Shown here: piece by piece, positions 34,371 through 46,500 of the stretch
How positions within the stretch are numbered: the stretch's first letter is position 1
How the letters are laid out: each line of letters starts with the position of its first letter
NCBI RefSeq assembly: GCF_040954835.1
Contig: NC_090723.1
Coordinates: 4,598,001-4,662,000 of the forward strand
Direction of reading: 5' to 3'
Source of the DNA: Lepisosteus oculatus
Lineage: Eukaryota; Chordata; Actinopteri; Semionotiformes; Lepisosteidae
DNA: 64,000 bases
The notes under the pieces: generated by a model
Seen by the model: the letters and a program-made list of their open reading frames with translations, nothing else
Databases searched by the model: none
What the model was told of the DNA's origin: nothing
Position numbers and translations under genes: made by a program

Positions 34371-37300
34371 ATGAGCAGTTCTAAAGATGCATCAGGTACG
34401 TGGATACGAATATTCAATACAGCGACTTTTCCGATGCTGTGGTTGTCGTGTTGCGGGGCTGCCTCGTCATCTTTTCGAGATCAAGACGTTTTGGGAGGAT
34501 ATTGTCCGCAATATCTGCATAACACTGCCATACTGTCACGGAATTTAAACATATTGGTGATCCGGCATACACAAGTACTGTACCTGTGCCCTGAGCTGAA
34601 AAGCTTTTTCACACTGCTCAATGTAGAAGCCTTTGTTTATGGCTAGAATGACAACATGAATTTGCCGGAGATTTTATTGTCCGTTTGAATAGATCTAAAA
34701 TGCAAAAGAAAATGCAGGCTCCTGGTGAAAATATTCAATTTAAAAACCTGTTGACGCAATTCCGATGTGTGTATCGTTTGACAAGCAGACGTGTTTGTGT
34801 TCCCTTTCAGCTGCTTCCCTCATCCTTACTTACCTGACGGAGAAGAACCGGCCGTACAGCGCTCAGGACGTGTTCGGAAACCTGCAGAAACAGCACGGCC
34901 TGGGAAAGACGGTGAGATGGCGATAAGACATGTGCACCGGCTCCGGTAACTGATGTTCTCCTCATTATTGCAGTCCACTGCAGTGGCAATGTTTTGTGCA
35001 CTTGCGGACTGTGAGAACTATTAATGGAGAACATATCCATTATTATTAGATAAAACACCACAACATACAGCAGCGTCTAGATTATTTTTCAGTCCTGGTA
35101 TTGTGCTGCAGTGGTTTGTTTTTCACATGGAGGAGCACTGGGAGTTGGGTGGGACAGTGATTAGTATCGCAGCCCTGGGCTCAGTTCCAGACCTGGGGTG
35201 TCTGTTCTCCCCATGCTCGCTTGGGATTCTTCCAGGTGCTCTGGTTTCCCCTCAAAGTACAAAAACGTACCTGTGTGTGTTAACTGGCTTCAGGGATAAC
35301 TGGCCCTGGCGTGAGTGTGCACGTGTCTGTGTCTGTCCTGTGACGGACTGGCACCTTGTCCAGTTTACACCAGGCCTTGCAGCTGATGCTTACTGGCGTA
35401 GGCTCAGGCTCAGGCTCCCCCCCTCCTCGTGGCCCAGAGATGGATCGCTGGAAGCCAGCATGGAGAAACCTGCCCGTGTTCCATTTCTCTCTTCCTCTGC
35501 AGGCCGTGGTCAAAGCCCTGGACCTGCTTGCAGAGCAGGGGAAGATAAGGGAGAAAGCCTATGGCAAGCAGAAGATCTACTTTGCGGATCAGGTGAGCTT
35601 AAGTATATTTAGAGCTGCCTGCAGTACCACTGCTGTAATGCACTCTTTGGATTATCCCGTAATAGTTAGGATGAGTCTGAATTTAAAGCCCGTCATCATA
35701 TCCCAATACACTGTCTCAGCTTTGCAGCTGTGCTTTTATTCTGGGGCTAAAACTAAGCTCTGTTTGGAGTTAAATGTCAGTTCTGGTAGTCTAAGATGTG
35801 GGTGTCTGAAGGAAACTACGCGGTAACTTGACTGAGGCAGATTCCCCTGGATCTTTTAGGTCCGCATATATAGATCTAAAGGGTTTTACAGGATCTTTAA
35901 CAATTACTCACAACTTTCGGTTTATTAAAGATGCAATTATGTATAAATCACCTCACTGCCTGGTTAGAGGCATTACCTATAATGCAGTTAATTAACTTTA
36001 TAGGCCAACTGTTGAACACAGCTCAGGTGTAGTAAACGCCAGAAGGCGCTTGGCCACTCATGATTTTAGACTCAGACCCCTGCATTAAGAAAATATTGTA
36101 GCCCTACCATGGGGCCGATGCTGAGCAGGCAGGATATTATTTGACAGTAGGCTGTACAGCTATAATGTAAACACTACTGCTCTGTTTTGAGTGGGCATGG
36201 GGAGAAGTGTGTCAGAACTGGGTTGAAACGGAAAGGGCAGGCGTGGTGCTGGTTCACTGCCTCGGGCCTGAGCGAGTCTTGCCGCTGCAGTCGCAGTTCG
36301 CAGACGTGAGCGACACGGAGCTGAAGGGAATGGACGGGCAGATCTCGGAGCTGAACTCGCGGGTGCAGACCCTCCAGCAGAGCTGCAGGCAGCTGGAGGC
36401 AGGTAGGGCCTGTCCTTCCAGCGCTGGGCACCGTCATGCCCCTCCGTGCTTCGGTTTGCTCAGCACCGTGCGTTTTCAGGAGTCCTGTCTTTTTGCTCCG
36501 ATCTGTTTGTCACCCTGATCCCTCACTCCTTTTTGCTCATATTCTCCTGTCTGCTCTGCTCTTCCTGACAGCAGACCCCTGCTGCCCATTCCCATTCCTT
36601 CTCTTTTGCTATATCCAGACATCCATGAAGGCAGGACCACACTATTTCTGAGCAACCTAGTTAGGCTTCGCCTACAGATCCCACGATTCCCTGGACTACA
36701 TCACTCACCTGAGTGCATTGTCTCAAAACTCCTACCTTCTTGTTTCTGTCGCCCCAGTCTTTCTGCACTGGCTCCACCTCTGCAGCTCTGAAATTGTTTC
36801 AGACTGACAAACAGTGGGGCTACAAACGTCAGCCAGATCAGTTCACGACAGTTATAATGGAAGCCAAGCCACGCGGCGAGGGCATCCCAGCGATGAGCAA
36901 GTGTCAGCTGCTGTTAATAGATGATTTGGTTTACAGTTTCAGGTATTCTTATGCTACAGAATGTGATCCTTGCAGCTGTGCAGGAGGAACTGCACCCTAC
37001 TGGAGGTTCAGCTAAGCTCACGTGTATTGCTGAGTGTCTGGTGAACCTAGTGTTTGACTGAGGTCCTACTTTTCCTAGAAAAAAAGCATATCGGGGGCTT
37101 ATTTGTGAAGCACCGTCTTGGCTACCCTTGTGTCTTTGTTTATCGCTGCTGCAATAAACGTGGTCTGTTTGCATTGCCCCGAATACAATTCTGAGCTGTT
37201 ACAGGGAGAATGTTGTGCATTGGTCTCTACTGGGTGAAATATTTGTGCAAAGCGTGACTTCATGTGTTCTCATCCCAGAATTCCTGACACACTCTGTCAC

Positions 37301-39642
37301 CTTTTTTGCGTTCCATGTTTGACACAGAGCTCAGGGAGCTGAGCAGCTCCTTGACGACGCAGGAAATGATCTCAGAGATCGAGGCGCTGCAAAGCGAGTG
37401 CACCGGCTACACGCAGAGGTTGGAGAAGGTCAAATCGGCCACCAACCACGTCACGCCAGAGGAAAAAGAGAAGGTCAGCCGTCCGGTATAAACCTGTCTT
37501 TCTGGGACCATAGTCTCCAAGTGGTTCTCTGCCTGAAATCTGAGTACTTACTGAGTTTTAGTACTTGCAGTCCATACCTGAATGAACCCGCACCAGAACT
37601 ACTCACTAGAATCCTAAACTTCCACTTGAATGTACTGGAATCCTGAATCTGCAGTGAGGTTCTGCACTAGCTCAGGTGTTACAAAACATTTCTAGACTTT
37701 TACCTTTAAGTTTGGAGTCTTGGTTAACATACATTTATTCGAGACACTCAGCTGACTGCTGTAGCTCCAGTGAATTAACGGTGGGTGTAATACATACCTT
37801 CCAGAATTCTGTTTTGAGCCCAACTCCAACCTAGCGCAGACATGGTATTTGAAATCAACCCTAAATTGGAACAAGACTGTCAACAGAATGGGGCAGAAGA
37901 TCTTTCCTCCTTTATTGACAAAGATTACAATTAAATGACAGAAATGTATTGAAGAGAATCTTTTGTTTAAAGAAATGCAGTTACTTGCATTAATACAAGT
38001 AACTTTACATTTGTTACCAAATAAGAAATGTCTGAAATGATCAGTATAACACATTTGAATTAAAGGGGCACTGTTTAATTGAAAGGGACATCTTACTCTT
38101 CCTAAAAGGTTCAATTTTGATGTTACAGCTTTCCAATACTTGTGAACAAGTTAAGTTAAGCAAGTTAAGACATTTTGGAACTACAGTGGTATGTTTATAA
38201 TCTGTGGAAAGTCATCCAAGATGTTGGTCTCTCTCATGCGTATTACTACTGCCGATTTCTTCCCAATTTAGTACTGACCTCAAACACTGGAGGTTTGGGG
38301 GTATATTGGAAGAAATATACCTTCAGAATCCTGGCAGGAACAAATACAGCTATACCAATACTTAATATTTCCTGCTCCGTAGTGTGCAGAAGTTTTATCC
38401 TTCTGTATCCTGAAGTAGTTAATCCACCAGAACATACCATCAGGATAAATAGGTATTTTCAAAAAGCACAGAAGAGTGTAACATTGCTGATCAATCGGTG
38501 AATAGCCATGTTAGAGAAAAGGATGGTCAAAACTAATGCTTGCACCTATCCATGGCATTCCTGCCTGCAGGTGTGCTGGCCAGCTCCTTTCTGCCCCACT
38601 ATGAAGGATATGGAAATCTGCAGCTGATCTTTGATGAATGTGTTACAGGGGATGTGTGAAAAATGACTCTTCACTGTGTGCTTAACGTTGCTGCTTTCGC
38701 TTGGCAGGTTTACAGTGAGAGGAGTCAGTACATCAAGGAGTGGAGGAAGAGAAAGAGACTGGTAATGCTTCTTTCTTCTTTTGTTATCAGATGGAAGAGC
38801 AGTGTAATGTTAGCAGGCTTCCAAAATGTTAGGCACATATTCTCATCTTGCAGTGACTTTCCCCTGGGCTAGAAGTGTGATCCGGTTCCGATTTTTAAAT
38901 GATAGAGCAGATCCAAGACACAGCAGAGAACGGGAAGGTGAATAATTAAGGGGCAGTTTTAGGGAGGCCATATTAGACAGTCCTCTGGTGTTAAAAGCCC
39001 TTCTCTCACACACAACAGTGCCATAGTGTCTTTAATGAGCAAGTAGTCAGGACCTGGGTATAATTAAATATTAAATCTACCGAGACTGCTGGTATATCTG
39101 CTTTCATTTAAAAAATCTAAAATTTTGTCTGCTAGACTTCGTTGTGTCCCTGTATTTACAAGAACAATGGGTGTTGACAGGGCTGACCCAGTTTCTGCAG
39201 AGTGCTGCCCTACTTTCTGTAGTTTTATTGCAGTTTCAGAGGATAATATCAGTTTGATAAGATTTCATTTTAAATGAGCTGTGATTTTTTCCTTAAAAAG
39301 TACTATAACTTTTACAGTGGAAAACAGTACCTCCTTTTAAAATAATTGCTTTAAAAAGGGAGGCTGTCCTAAACTGTTTTTTTTTTATTCTGAACTTTTT
39401 CTTCTTTCCAAGGCAAACGATATGATGGATGCAATTTTGGAGGGATACCCAAAGAGCAAAAAGCAGTTTCTGGTAAGCAGTTTCAGTGTTTCACCAGACT
39501 TTAGCATGACATTTGCGTGTAACAAGGCAGCTCTGTCTATCTCTGGCACTTTAACAGTAAAGTGTGGGTTTTACTTGCTGCCTAGGAGGAGGTTGGTGTG
39601 GAGACGGATGAAGACTGTAAAGTTACCATGCCTAGTACCTGA
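34371..39642 (+). CDS. psmc3ip: PSMC3IP (HOP2), homologous-pairing protein 2, complete, 214 aa
   Basis: Eight exons: 34371-34395, 34811-34911, 35503-35592, 36291-36402, 37328-37473, 38708-38761, 39413-39472 and 39586-39642. The last ends in TGA. All introns are GT-AG; exon 5 has the weakest donor (GTCAGC). The 214 aa agree with the human length of 217. Residues about 10-72 form the N-terminal winged-helix DNA-binding domain (LTYLTEKNRPYSAQDVFGNL, and YGKQKIYFADQ at 62-72). A coiled coil (ISELNSRVQTLQQSCRQLE) follows, then ATNHVTPEEKEK and the C-terminal ILEGYPKSKKQF. HOP2 pairs with MND1 and stimulates RAD51/DMC1 strand invasion in meiosis. It lies downstream of retreg3 on the same strand, as in human. 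Confidence 0.97.
35147..35423 (-). repeat. Dispersed fish repeat in psmc3ip intron 2
   Basis: The segment reads as the reverse complement of the repeat at 56523: GGTGGGACAGTGATTAGTAT, CAGTTCCAGACCTGGGGTGT, CCTGTGACGGACTGGCACCT, and an end in GGCTCAGGCTCAGGCTCCCC. It is a moderately diverged copy. Confidence 0.6.
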
Positions 39643-41980
39643 TGGGAGTGTGAAAGCCGTCTTCGCTGGATTTGGCCATCTCCGGAGGAATGGAATCGCA
39701 TCCCGCAGTTCGATGGTTTTGATTTTTTTTGCCAAGTGCTGGTGTACAAGTTTACTCCCCGAATGAGAAGAACCAGTGACGAGGCCGATTGCCTGAGAAG
39801 TGCTGTTGCACGTTCATTTCAGTTTAAACTATAGGTCTACAGTAACCAGGAAGCGGTTAATTTCAACTCTGTGTTCTGGTTCCTACATCCAGTGCCTTTA
39901 TGTCACATTTTTTGTTTATAAAATAGCTTAAGAATCTTAAGATCAGAATAATTTATGTCAGGCATGCAGAGCTTCACAGTGATTACACAAGTCAACAGAA
40001 AAAAACAGAAAGGTGTTATGAGCCAAAGTAAAATCTTAAATAGCTTCTGACTGCATGAAGAGATTTACATTAACATAAATGACAAATCTGTTTTCCCAGT
40101 GAGATAAATGTCATGGTGCCCCTGATAATAGTTATCAATAATTTAAATTAAAGAGAAATCAAACACCTGCATTTTGATAACAATAGATATAAAATACCCA
40201 CAGAAGGAAAGATCTTTCATTTTTATTGCTTGCACCACCAGCATATGTACTGTGGGTCAGATATTTTTATACCATTGTCATTTAAAGTATGGAATCACCA
40301 TTGGAGAGCCTGTGGTCTCATGGCCTGTTCTGCTTTGTGTGTGTGCTCCAGTATGTGCTTGGGGTGGCAGGTGTCTGTCTGAGAGGTAGACAAACCCCTG
40401 GACTGGATTTTTAAGGACAAAGGCAGACCTATCTGGTCTCCCGATGATTAGATAGATACTTTATTAAGGCATATGAGAAAAATGAGCAAGATCCATGTTA
40501 GGTTTAACATGAGATTCTGAAATGATTTGAAATTGGAAGTAGCTTCTTGTTAATTTTTGTCCTGACAGGATTACAAACATTCACTCTATCCTGCTGCGTA
40601 TGCTCTGCTTTTCGTTCTTTATTTCTGGATGACTGTGGTATATGTAAATAAAAATAAGCAATTTCTATCATTTTTAAATGTTGTTTAGTTCTTCCTAACT
40701 GCCTAAGGAGATAAAGACCTGTATGGTTTGGGGGGCAGCTTTGTGATGGAATTAGATCAAGGACCTACCTGCCCTTCATCATTTCTTTCCATTGAGAATG
40801 CTGCCACCTAGTGACATGTTTGTATTTTGCTGTTGGTCAGGGGGCTGAATTTTTTTAATTTGGTTCCAAGTTCAGACACCCAGTCTGGAGGAAAACATCT
40901 TTTTTTTCAGGAAGGACAATTCCTCCTCCTGTTAAGCGAAGGGCGCACAGACACACAAGGCCTACAGAATACGTTTAATCGGGACCTGGAATTAATACAA
41001 CTGGTAGGCAGCTCCAGTCCAGAACCCCTGTTGAGAAGATACTAGTGGCAAACAAAAAGATGCCCTAGAGTAGTGTGGCTGAAATTAGACCATTACTAGA
41101 TGAAAACAGCTTTAATAGAAATTAGTTTTACAAAACAAATCCATATGATAGTACAGGAATTCTAAACTCAGTTTTAGCTTCTGAATTAACTAGAAAATAA
41201 AGGCATTCAAGACACAGCTGGATGAGATCCTCAGCTCAAATAAGTACCAACTACCAGACAGGCCACAGGCCTCTCGCAGTAACCTTTCCTACTGCATTAC
41301 TAACACACACACACTTAACTCACGTTTACACTGAAAAAGTTGAAGCAGGAATCATCACCGATACAAATACTATGACAACTCATATTTCATCACCCTTCTC
41401 CACCAGACTATTGAAAATCGGGGGGGAGTCTACATTTATCCTACAATTCCACAGTGAACTGAATAATACTACAATTCATTCATCTGTCACACTCAAATAC
41501 TGGTATATATTCCAAGAGACCAAGAAAGCCCAGAGTCTCAGCTCATTTGATATAAAGTTTATAAATTAGACTAAAATTCCCCACTCTTCAGTGCTGTCAA
41601 TATACTGTACAAAAAGCTTTCTGTACACTACATAAGAGACCAACCAGCAAGCCTTATAATCATGTGTAAAACACAGAACTTCTACCCCAGATGTAGGAGT
41701 TGACATTAAATGTCCTAGCAGACAGTACACATAGAAAAAGACGAATGCTTACTTTGTTACACTGTGCATACAGCAAAATGAGATATGAAACGCTAAGAAT
41801 GTTTTCTTTTCTTATTTTGTAATGCCTTTCTTTTTGACATTCAGAAATCCCAAATGAAAAACAGCAGTGCGCGCGACAGACATCCGAAAACAGATTAAGT
41901 TTTTTTATCAGCACTTCTGTTATTTGTGTGTAAAGTAAAGGACGTTGTTATTAGGGGGTTCCAGGTTCTTTCCTAGGCTC
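39643..41980 (+). other. psmc3ip 3' UTR and convergent spacer
   Basis: Noncoding. The clearest plus-strand poly(A) signal is GTAAATAAAAATAAGC near 40645, about 1 kb past the stop codon. No gene was recognised between there and 41990. Confidence 0.4.
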
Positions 41981-41990
41981 CTCCTACCAC

Positions 41991-42087
41991 TCAACACGCA
42001 TTATCCCGAGCATTTTTGGGGTTGGTCTGGAGGAGAGATAGGTACCTATTCAGGACCTCCTTGATCTCTGCTGGCAGCAGGTCAGAA
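41991..42087 (-). CDS. Orphan terminal exon candidate, unknown gene or mlx alternative end
   Basis: On the minus strand a strong acceptor (CTGTTCTCTTTCAG) is followed at 42087 by one base completing a split codon and then 31 open codons and TGA at 41993-41991. The peptide contains SDLLPAEIKEVLNRYLSLL, which looks like an amphipathic helix. I do not recognise it. The only mlx donor with the matching phase is exon 6 (45184), where splicing would read KIMKS then SDLLPAEIKE and skip the last two normal exons. It lies about 1.3 kb beyond the probable mlx poly(A) site. It may instead be the end of another gene or a chance frame. Confidence 0.35.
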
Positions 42088-42319
42088 CTGAAAGAGAACA
42101 GGTTTGACTAAATTGAAAGGATGGAGGTTGTTAAGGCTGATCGATAACTTTTACCTCAATTAACATGGGGAAATACAAAATCAAAAAACATTTAAACTAT
42201 GTTTGCTAATGCGTTTGAACCCATGTCTGCTGCTAAATATTTTCTAAGCATGAACTATCCAGCTACTCATTTGAAGCCTGGAGTGTATCTGGCAGATCTT
42301 CACTTCATGACAAATGGCA

Positions 42320-42354
42320 TGTGCCAATCTGAGCTGGCACACCAGATTGGCACA
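42320..42354. repeat. Perfect 12-bp inverted repeat (hairpin)
   Basis: TGTGCCAATCTG and CAGATTGGCACA are exact complements separated by 11 bases. The TGCCAA/TTGGCA halves resemble NF1 half-sites, but spacing and orientation were not matched to the full site. It lies between the orphan exon and the mlx 3' end. Confidence 0.6.
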
Positions 42355-43324
42355 GAGAAACACTGACAATCCAGTTCAACTGTATTCTCCTAAGCTTCAC
42401 ACCTCTGCAGGGAGTGATGCATTCAAACTAATTTCTGTTTACAGCAGATAGTTTTATCTGAACCAGAGTGACATGCAACACAATCTTTGCAAAAAAAGCC
42501 ACTCACAACAGGTATTTAGATGCACCTATTCTGTTTTTTGAACAATTTCTGTCAATATTCCAAAAATGCAAAAATATCAAACTCATTTTGAAGTTTACGC
42601 AAAATAAGGGGGAAAATGAGGCCGAAATAAGAGAAAAAGAAGAGACATCAGTTTTTCGTAGTAGATCATGTAAGTGATCACCTCACCTCAAGATCAAGGA
42701 CTGATACAAGGAAGGAACGAGAACCAGGAACCACCTCACCCTAACTACCTCGTTTTAATTTAATAAGACAGGTCAACAGAGAAGAAATTCTAATTGACAA
42801 TATCTAGCCAGTAAAGTACATTACTCAGGAGTGCTCAGGGAGCACTTGTAACCACTACCCATGATCCTCTGGTGTGAAGAACCACAGCCCGACCACTGGT
42901 CCACAGTGCTGCACAGAATACTGTGTATTTCTATATACAACATATTTACATTTTATGCCCAGTATCTGCTAAAGTAACCGGTGCTTTAACAAACGGATTT
43001 ACATTTGCAAAACACTGGTATTTGGCAGACATCCTGGGAGGAAACAAAACAGCTTCCATTTATAAAAGCTACATTAAAACAGCCTGTGAAACCACACTCA
43101 TTTAAAAAAAAGCTAATAAAAAAGTTCACAAACAAGAATACACAAACTTGTGCAAACCAGAATGCTTTTCTTAAAAAAATGATTGACCAATCATTTAGAC
43201 AATTTCTGAGTTCAGATTAACCTGTAGCCAAGATAAAGATAGCTGATTTCAGTAGAGGCATAGAGTCACTACAAATTAACACTGAAGCCATGGTTCGAAT
43301 TTATAAACAAGCAAGCCAGATCCT

Positions 43325-43330
43325 TTTATT
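43325..43330 (-). terminator. mlx poly(A) signal candidate
   Basis: TTTATT on the plus strand is AATAAA on the mlx strand, about 265 bp past the mlx stop codon (CTAAATAAAAGG in context). Confidence 0.55.
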
Positions 43331-43593
43331 TAGTGCTAAACAATATAGAGCCTGGAGCTCCAAAGAGAAATATTTAGTAAAGAGGAAAAGATCAAATAAA
43401 TAGGGATAACTCCAAGACAAAGCTTCCTTTAAGGCAGTAACAACAACAAGAGAAGGTGTTTGACATCTCCATGACGGGGGGGTATGTTTTTCCACAGCTG
43501 TGTGTTTTTAACTTGCCCGGGTGGATCCGAGGGTCAGGTCGCCGTGCAGAGCCAGCGAGCTGCGGTGCTCCGTGGGAGCCAGACGGTGCTCAG

Positions 43594-46500
43594 TCAGTAT
43601 AACTGAGTGTTCAGGTGCTGGAGGACGTCCACCACAGAATCACGGAGGGTCTGTCGGAGAAAATGAGTCATGTTATCTTCAGAGCTCTTCCATAACCCAG
43701 GAGTCTGGTGTAAAAGACAATTACAGGTGAACGAAACCTGCTAGCTGCATTCCAGATCTGTAACTAACCTCCACTGTACGTGATGAACACTTCAATTACT
43801 TAACATTTTATGTAAAAATGAACAGTTTCATGAAGTCACTTTAGGTTCATATTTTCATGTTTTCCAGGTACAAAGTGTAAAGTGTAAGTTAAAGCTAACA
43901 TTTCATTAACTGATCACCACATTTTGACTGATGAATATTTGTTTACCTGCGGTGTATTTTGTAGATGGAAAGAAAGTATTTAACAGTGCAAAGCTTTGAA
44001 TAAACTGAGAGAGGTACTGCACAGTTTACCTTTAGACCGCAAGCCGTAATCAACTAGTAGAGTCGTGCAAGGGCGTCACAAGATACTTTTTATAACGGTG
44101 CAACTCGTATGCTCATGCACCCCAAGTCCACACCTGCTCTACGTCACAGAAGTGCGGTCCTGGAGGACGGGCTTAGGGCGCAGTGGGACCCTGCCTTGTG
44201 CAGCGGTGTATCGTTGTGTTCCCGGCTCGTCCCCATCAGTCCCCTTACCTGGGGCTTGCAGTGCTCCTCGATCCAGCTGAAGACGCAAGCGGACAGCTCC
44301 TGGAAGCTGGACACCGAGATGGAGGCATTGAACGACTGGAAGAGGGAGTCCATGATGCTCTGGAATATGCTGAACTTCACCTGGTCCGACACCTGCTCGT
44401 CGCCCTGCTGGGGGTTGTTTTGGTGAGCCTTCACGATCTGTTCATAATTCCTGAGCCAGGAAGACAGAGATCAGCAAAAGACATGGGGACGAGAACCACG
44501 CTCGCCTCCTCTTCAAACACGCGCTGCCAGGCCAATCGCCATTTTCCACCCTGCGAGTCCCCCTCCGGCATCTACAGTACAGACATCAACCGACAGAGCG
44601 ATGCATTTTCCTCCAACTCTGCTCTTGATTTCTAAGCTGTTACTAAAGTCATGAACCACTGAAACACAAGTAAGCATCCGTTCTGTTCCCAGGGACAAGA
44701 AAATAGTGAATCTGCATTCAGCAAGCACTACCCAAGGAAAAATGAACTAATTACCTTAACTAATTAAATTTAAGGTAAAACTAGTAGAGAAGCAAATGTT
44801 ACTACTGTGCTAAATCAAGTCTGAAATTATTTTCTAATTGTATCTTGTTTTTCTTTGCATTTGAAGCCCACCCAATATGGATTCGTCAAGTGCTCCTTTT
44901 AGCCCCGAGAGAAAACTGCGTATCTGCAATGAAAGATTGAGGAGGTGCAGAAAGACCCCCTCTGACCTACCCACCATGCTCAGGGGGCCAAGCACTGACT
45001 GCAGGGGGGGGCATATCCGCAAACCTGCAGATACCTGGGAATTTACAGGAGCTGCTACTGTGAGCTGAGAAAAAGCCCCAGTCACCTAATGCCTGCCCTA
45101 TCCCTGCCTTGGCTCCAAGACCCCACCCCGTCTCTGTTCCCAGTGCTCTGGATGACTTCAATCTGTCGAACAAGCAGGCTTACGATTTCATGATCTTCAG
45201 CGCCATCACTTCCTTCCTGAGCGTGGTCACTTCCTCTTCCTGCTTTTTCTTCTCCTTGTGCAGGAACTGGATGTAGTCGATTGCTGTAGAGAGCAGACAC
45301 AAGCAAGACAGTCACAGGCTGGAGGCAGGAATGGCACTATCATACTTAATCAGTTAAATGCAGTAAGAGAATAAAAGCCATCTTCTAGAAAGACTGTGCA
45401 TTCATTTTGTAAATAAAATGGCTTAAAGCAAGCTGCCAGAGACTGGAAGAGTGTCGTGAGAAAAATTCCTATTTCTTGTGCTTACTCTTCTGCAGCACGG
45501 TTGCCTTGCTCATTTTCTGCGATCCTATGGGAAAATCAGACTGTTGCTGGCAAGTCGGGACTATGGACTGCAAATCATCATAGCCTTTCTGTGTGTGAAG
45601 AACAGAGGAGAAAAAACAGATCTTTAACAGTGACAAACACATCCAAAACAAAGAGACGACAATCAGAGTACATCAATATTTTTATTTTCCTCAGTTTGGT
45701 ACTTGTCTTAGGTGATGAATGTTTCATGCTGCTGTGCATTGATTAGTTTGGATGTTGATGATGATTGATTGTGATGAATAGGAAATCTTCACACATGTCC
45801 ATGCGTTTAATTGTTAGACTTAATCGCATCAATATTCTTCAATTATAACATTTTATAATCGCAACTCTTCAGTTATATATGGAAAAGGTCTATTCACTGC
45901 ATTATTAGAAGTCAGCCCACAACATGCAATTACACAAAAATCAACGCATTTACTCTTCCTCCCAATGAACCACATTCCTGCTAAAAACAAATATCTGGAG
46001 AATGGCATAACTGCTTGGAATCAGATGTGCTTTACACTTGGCAAACTAATCTGATTCATTCTACTACAATCAAAGAATGCAAAAATGAAATAATGCCTTT
46101 CATAGCCATCCCTGCATCAAAACCCATTCACTAAGCTACTGGGTCTGAGTGCTTTTGCAAACCATAACTGGTCCAACTGTGGTTACGGGTGCCATCTGTT
46201 ATCATTAGCAAACAAGATCTCTCTATCGATCTGGATCAGCGCCTGACACCAGGGCCAGTTACCCTGATCATTCCCTGTCCACAGCCTCCACATCATCACA
46301 CAAGAACTGAGAGGGCTTTTCAAACATGTTGCCATTTTCTGCCTCCGCTGCACTTTGCACTACCTTGATGGCGTCTCTCCTTTTCTGCTCTGCCTGCGTG
46401 TGGGCCTGCCTCCTCCGGTCCTTGTAGGACTCCTTGTAGGAGGCTTCGTGTCTGTAGTCGCTGTCCTCGTCATCTGCAGTTGGAGAACAATCATTGTCTG

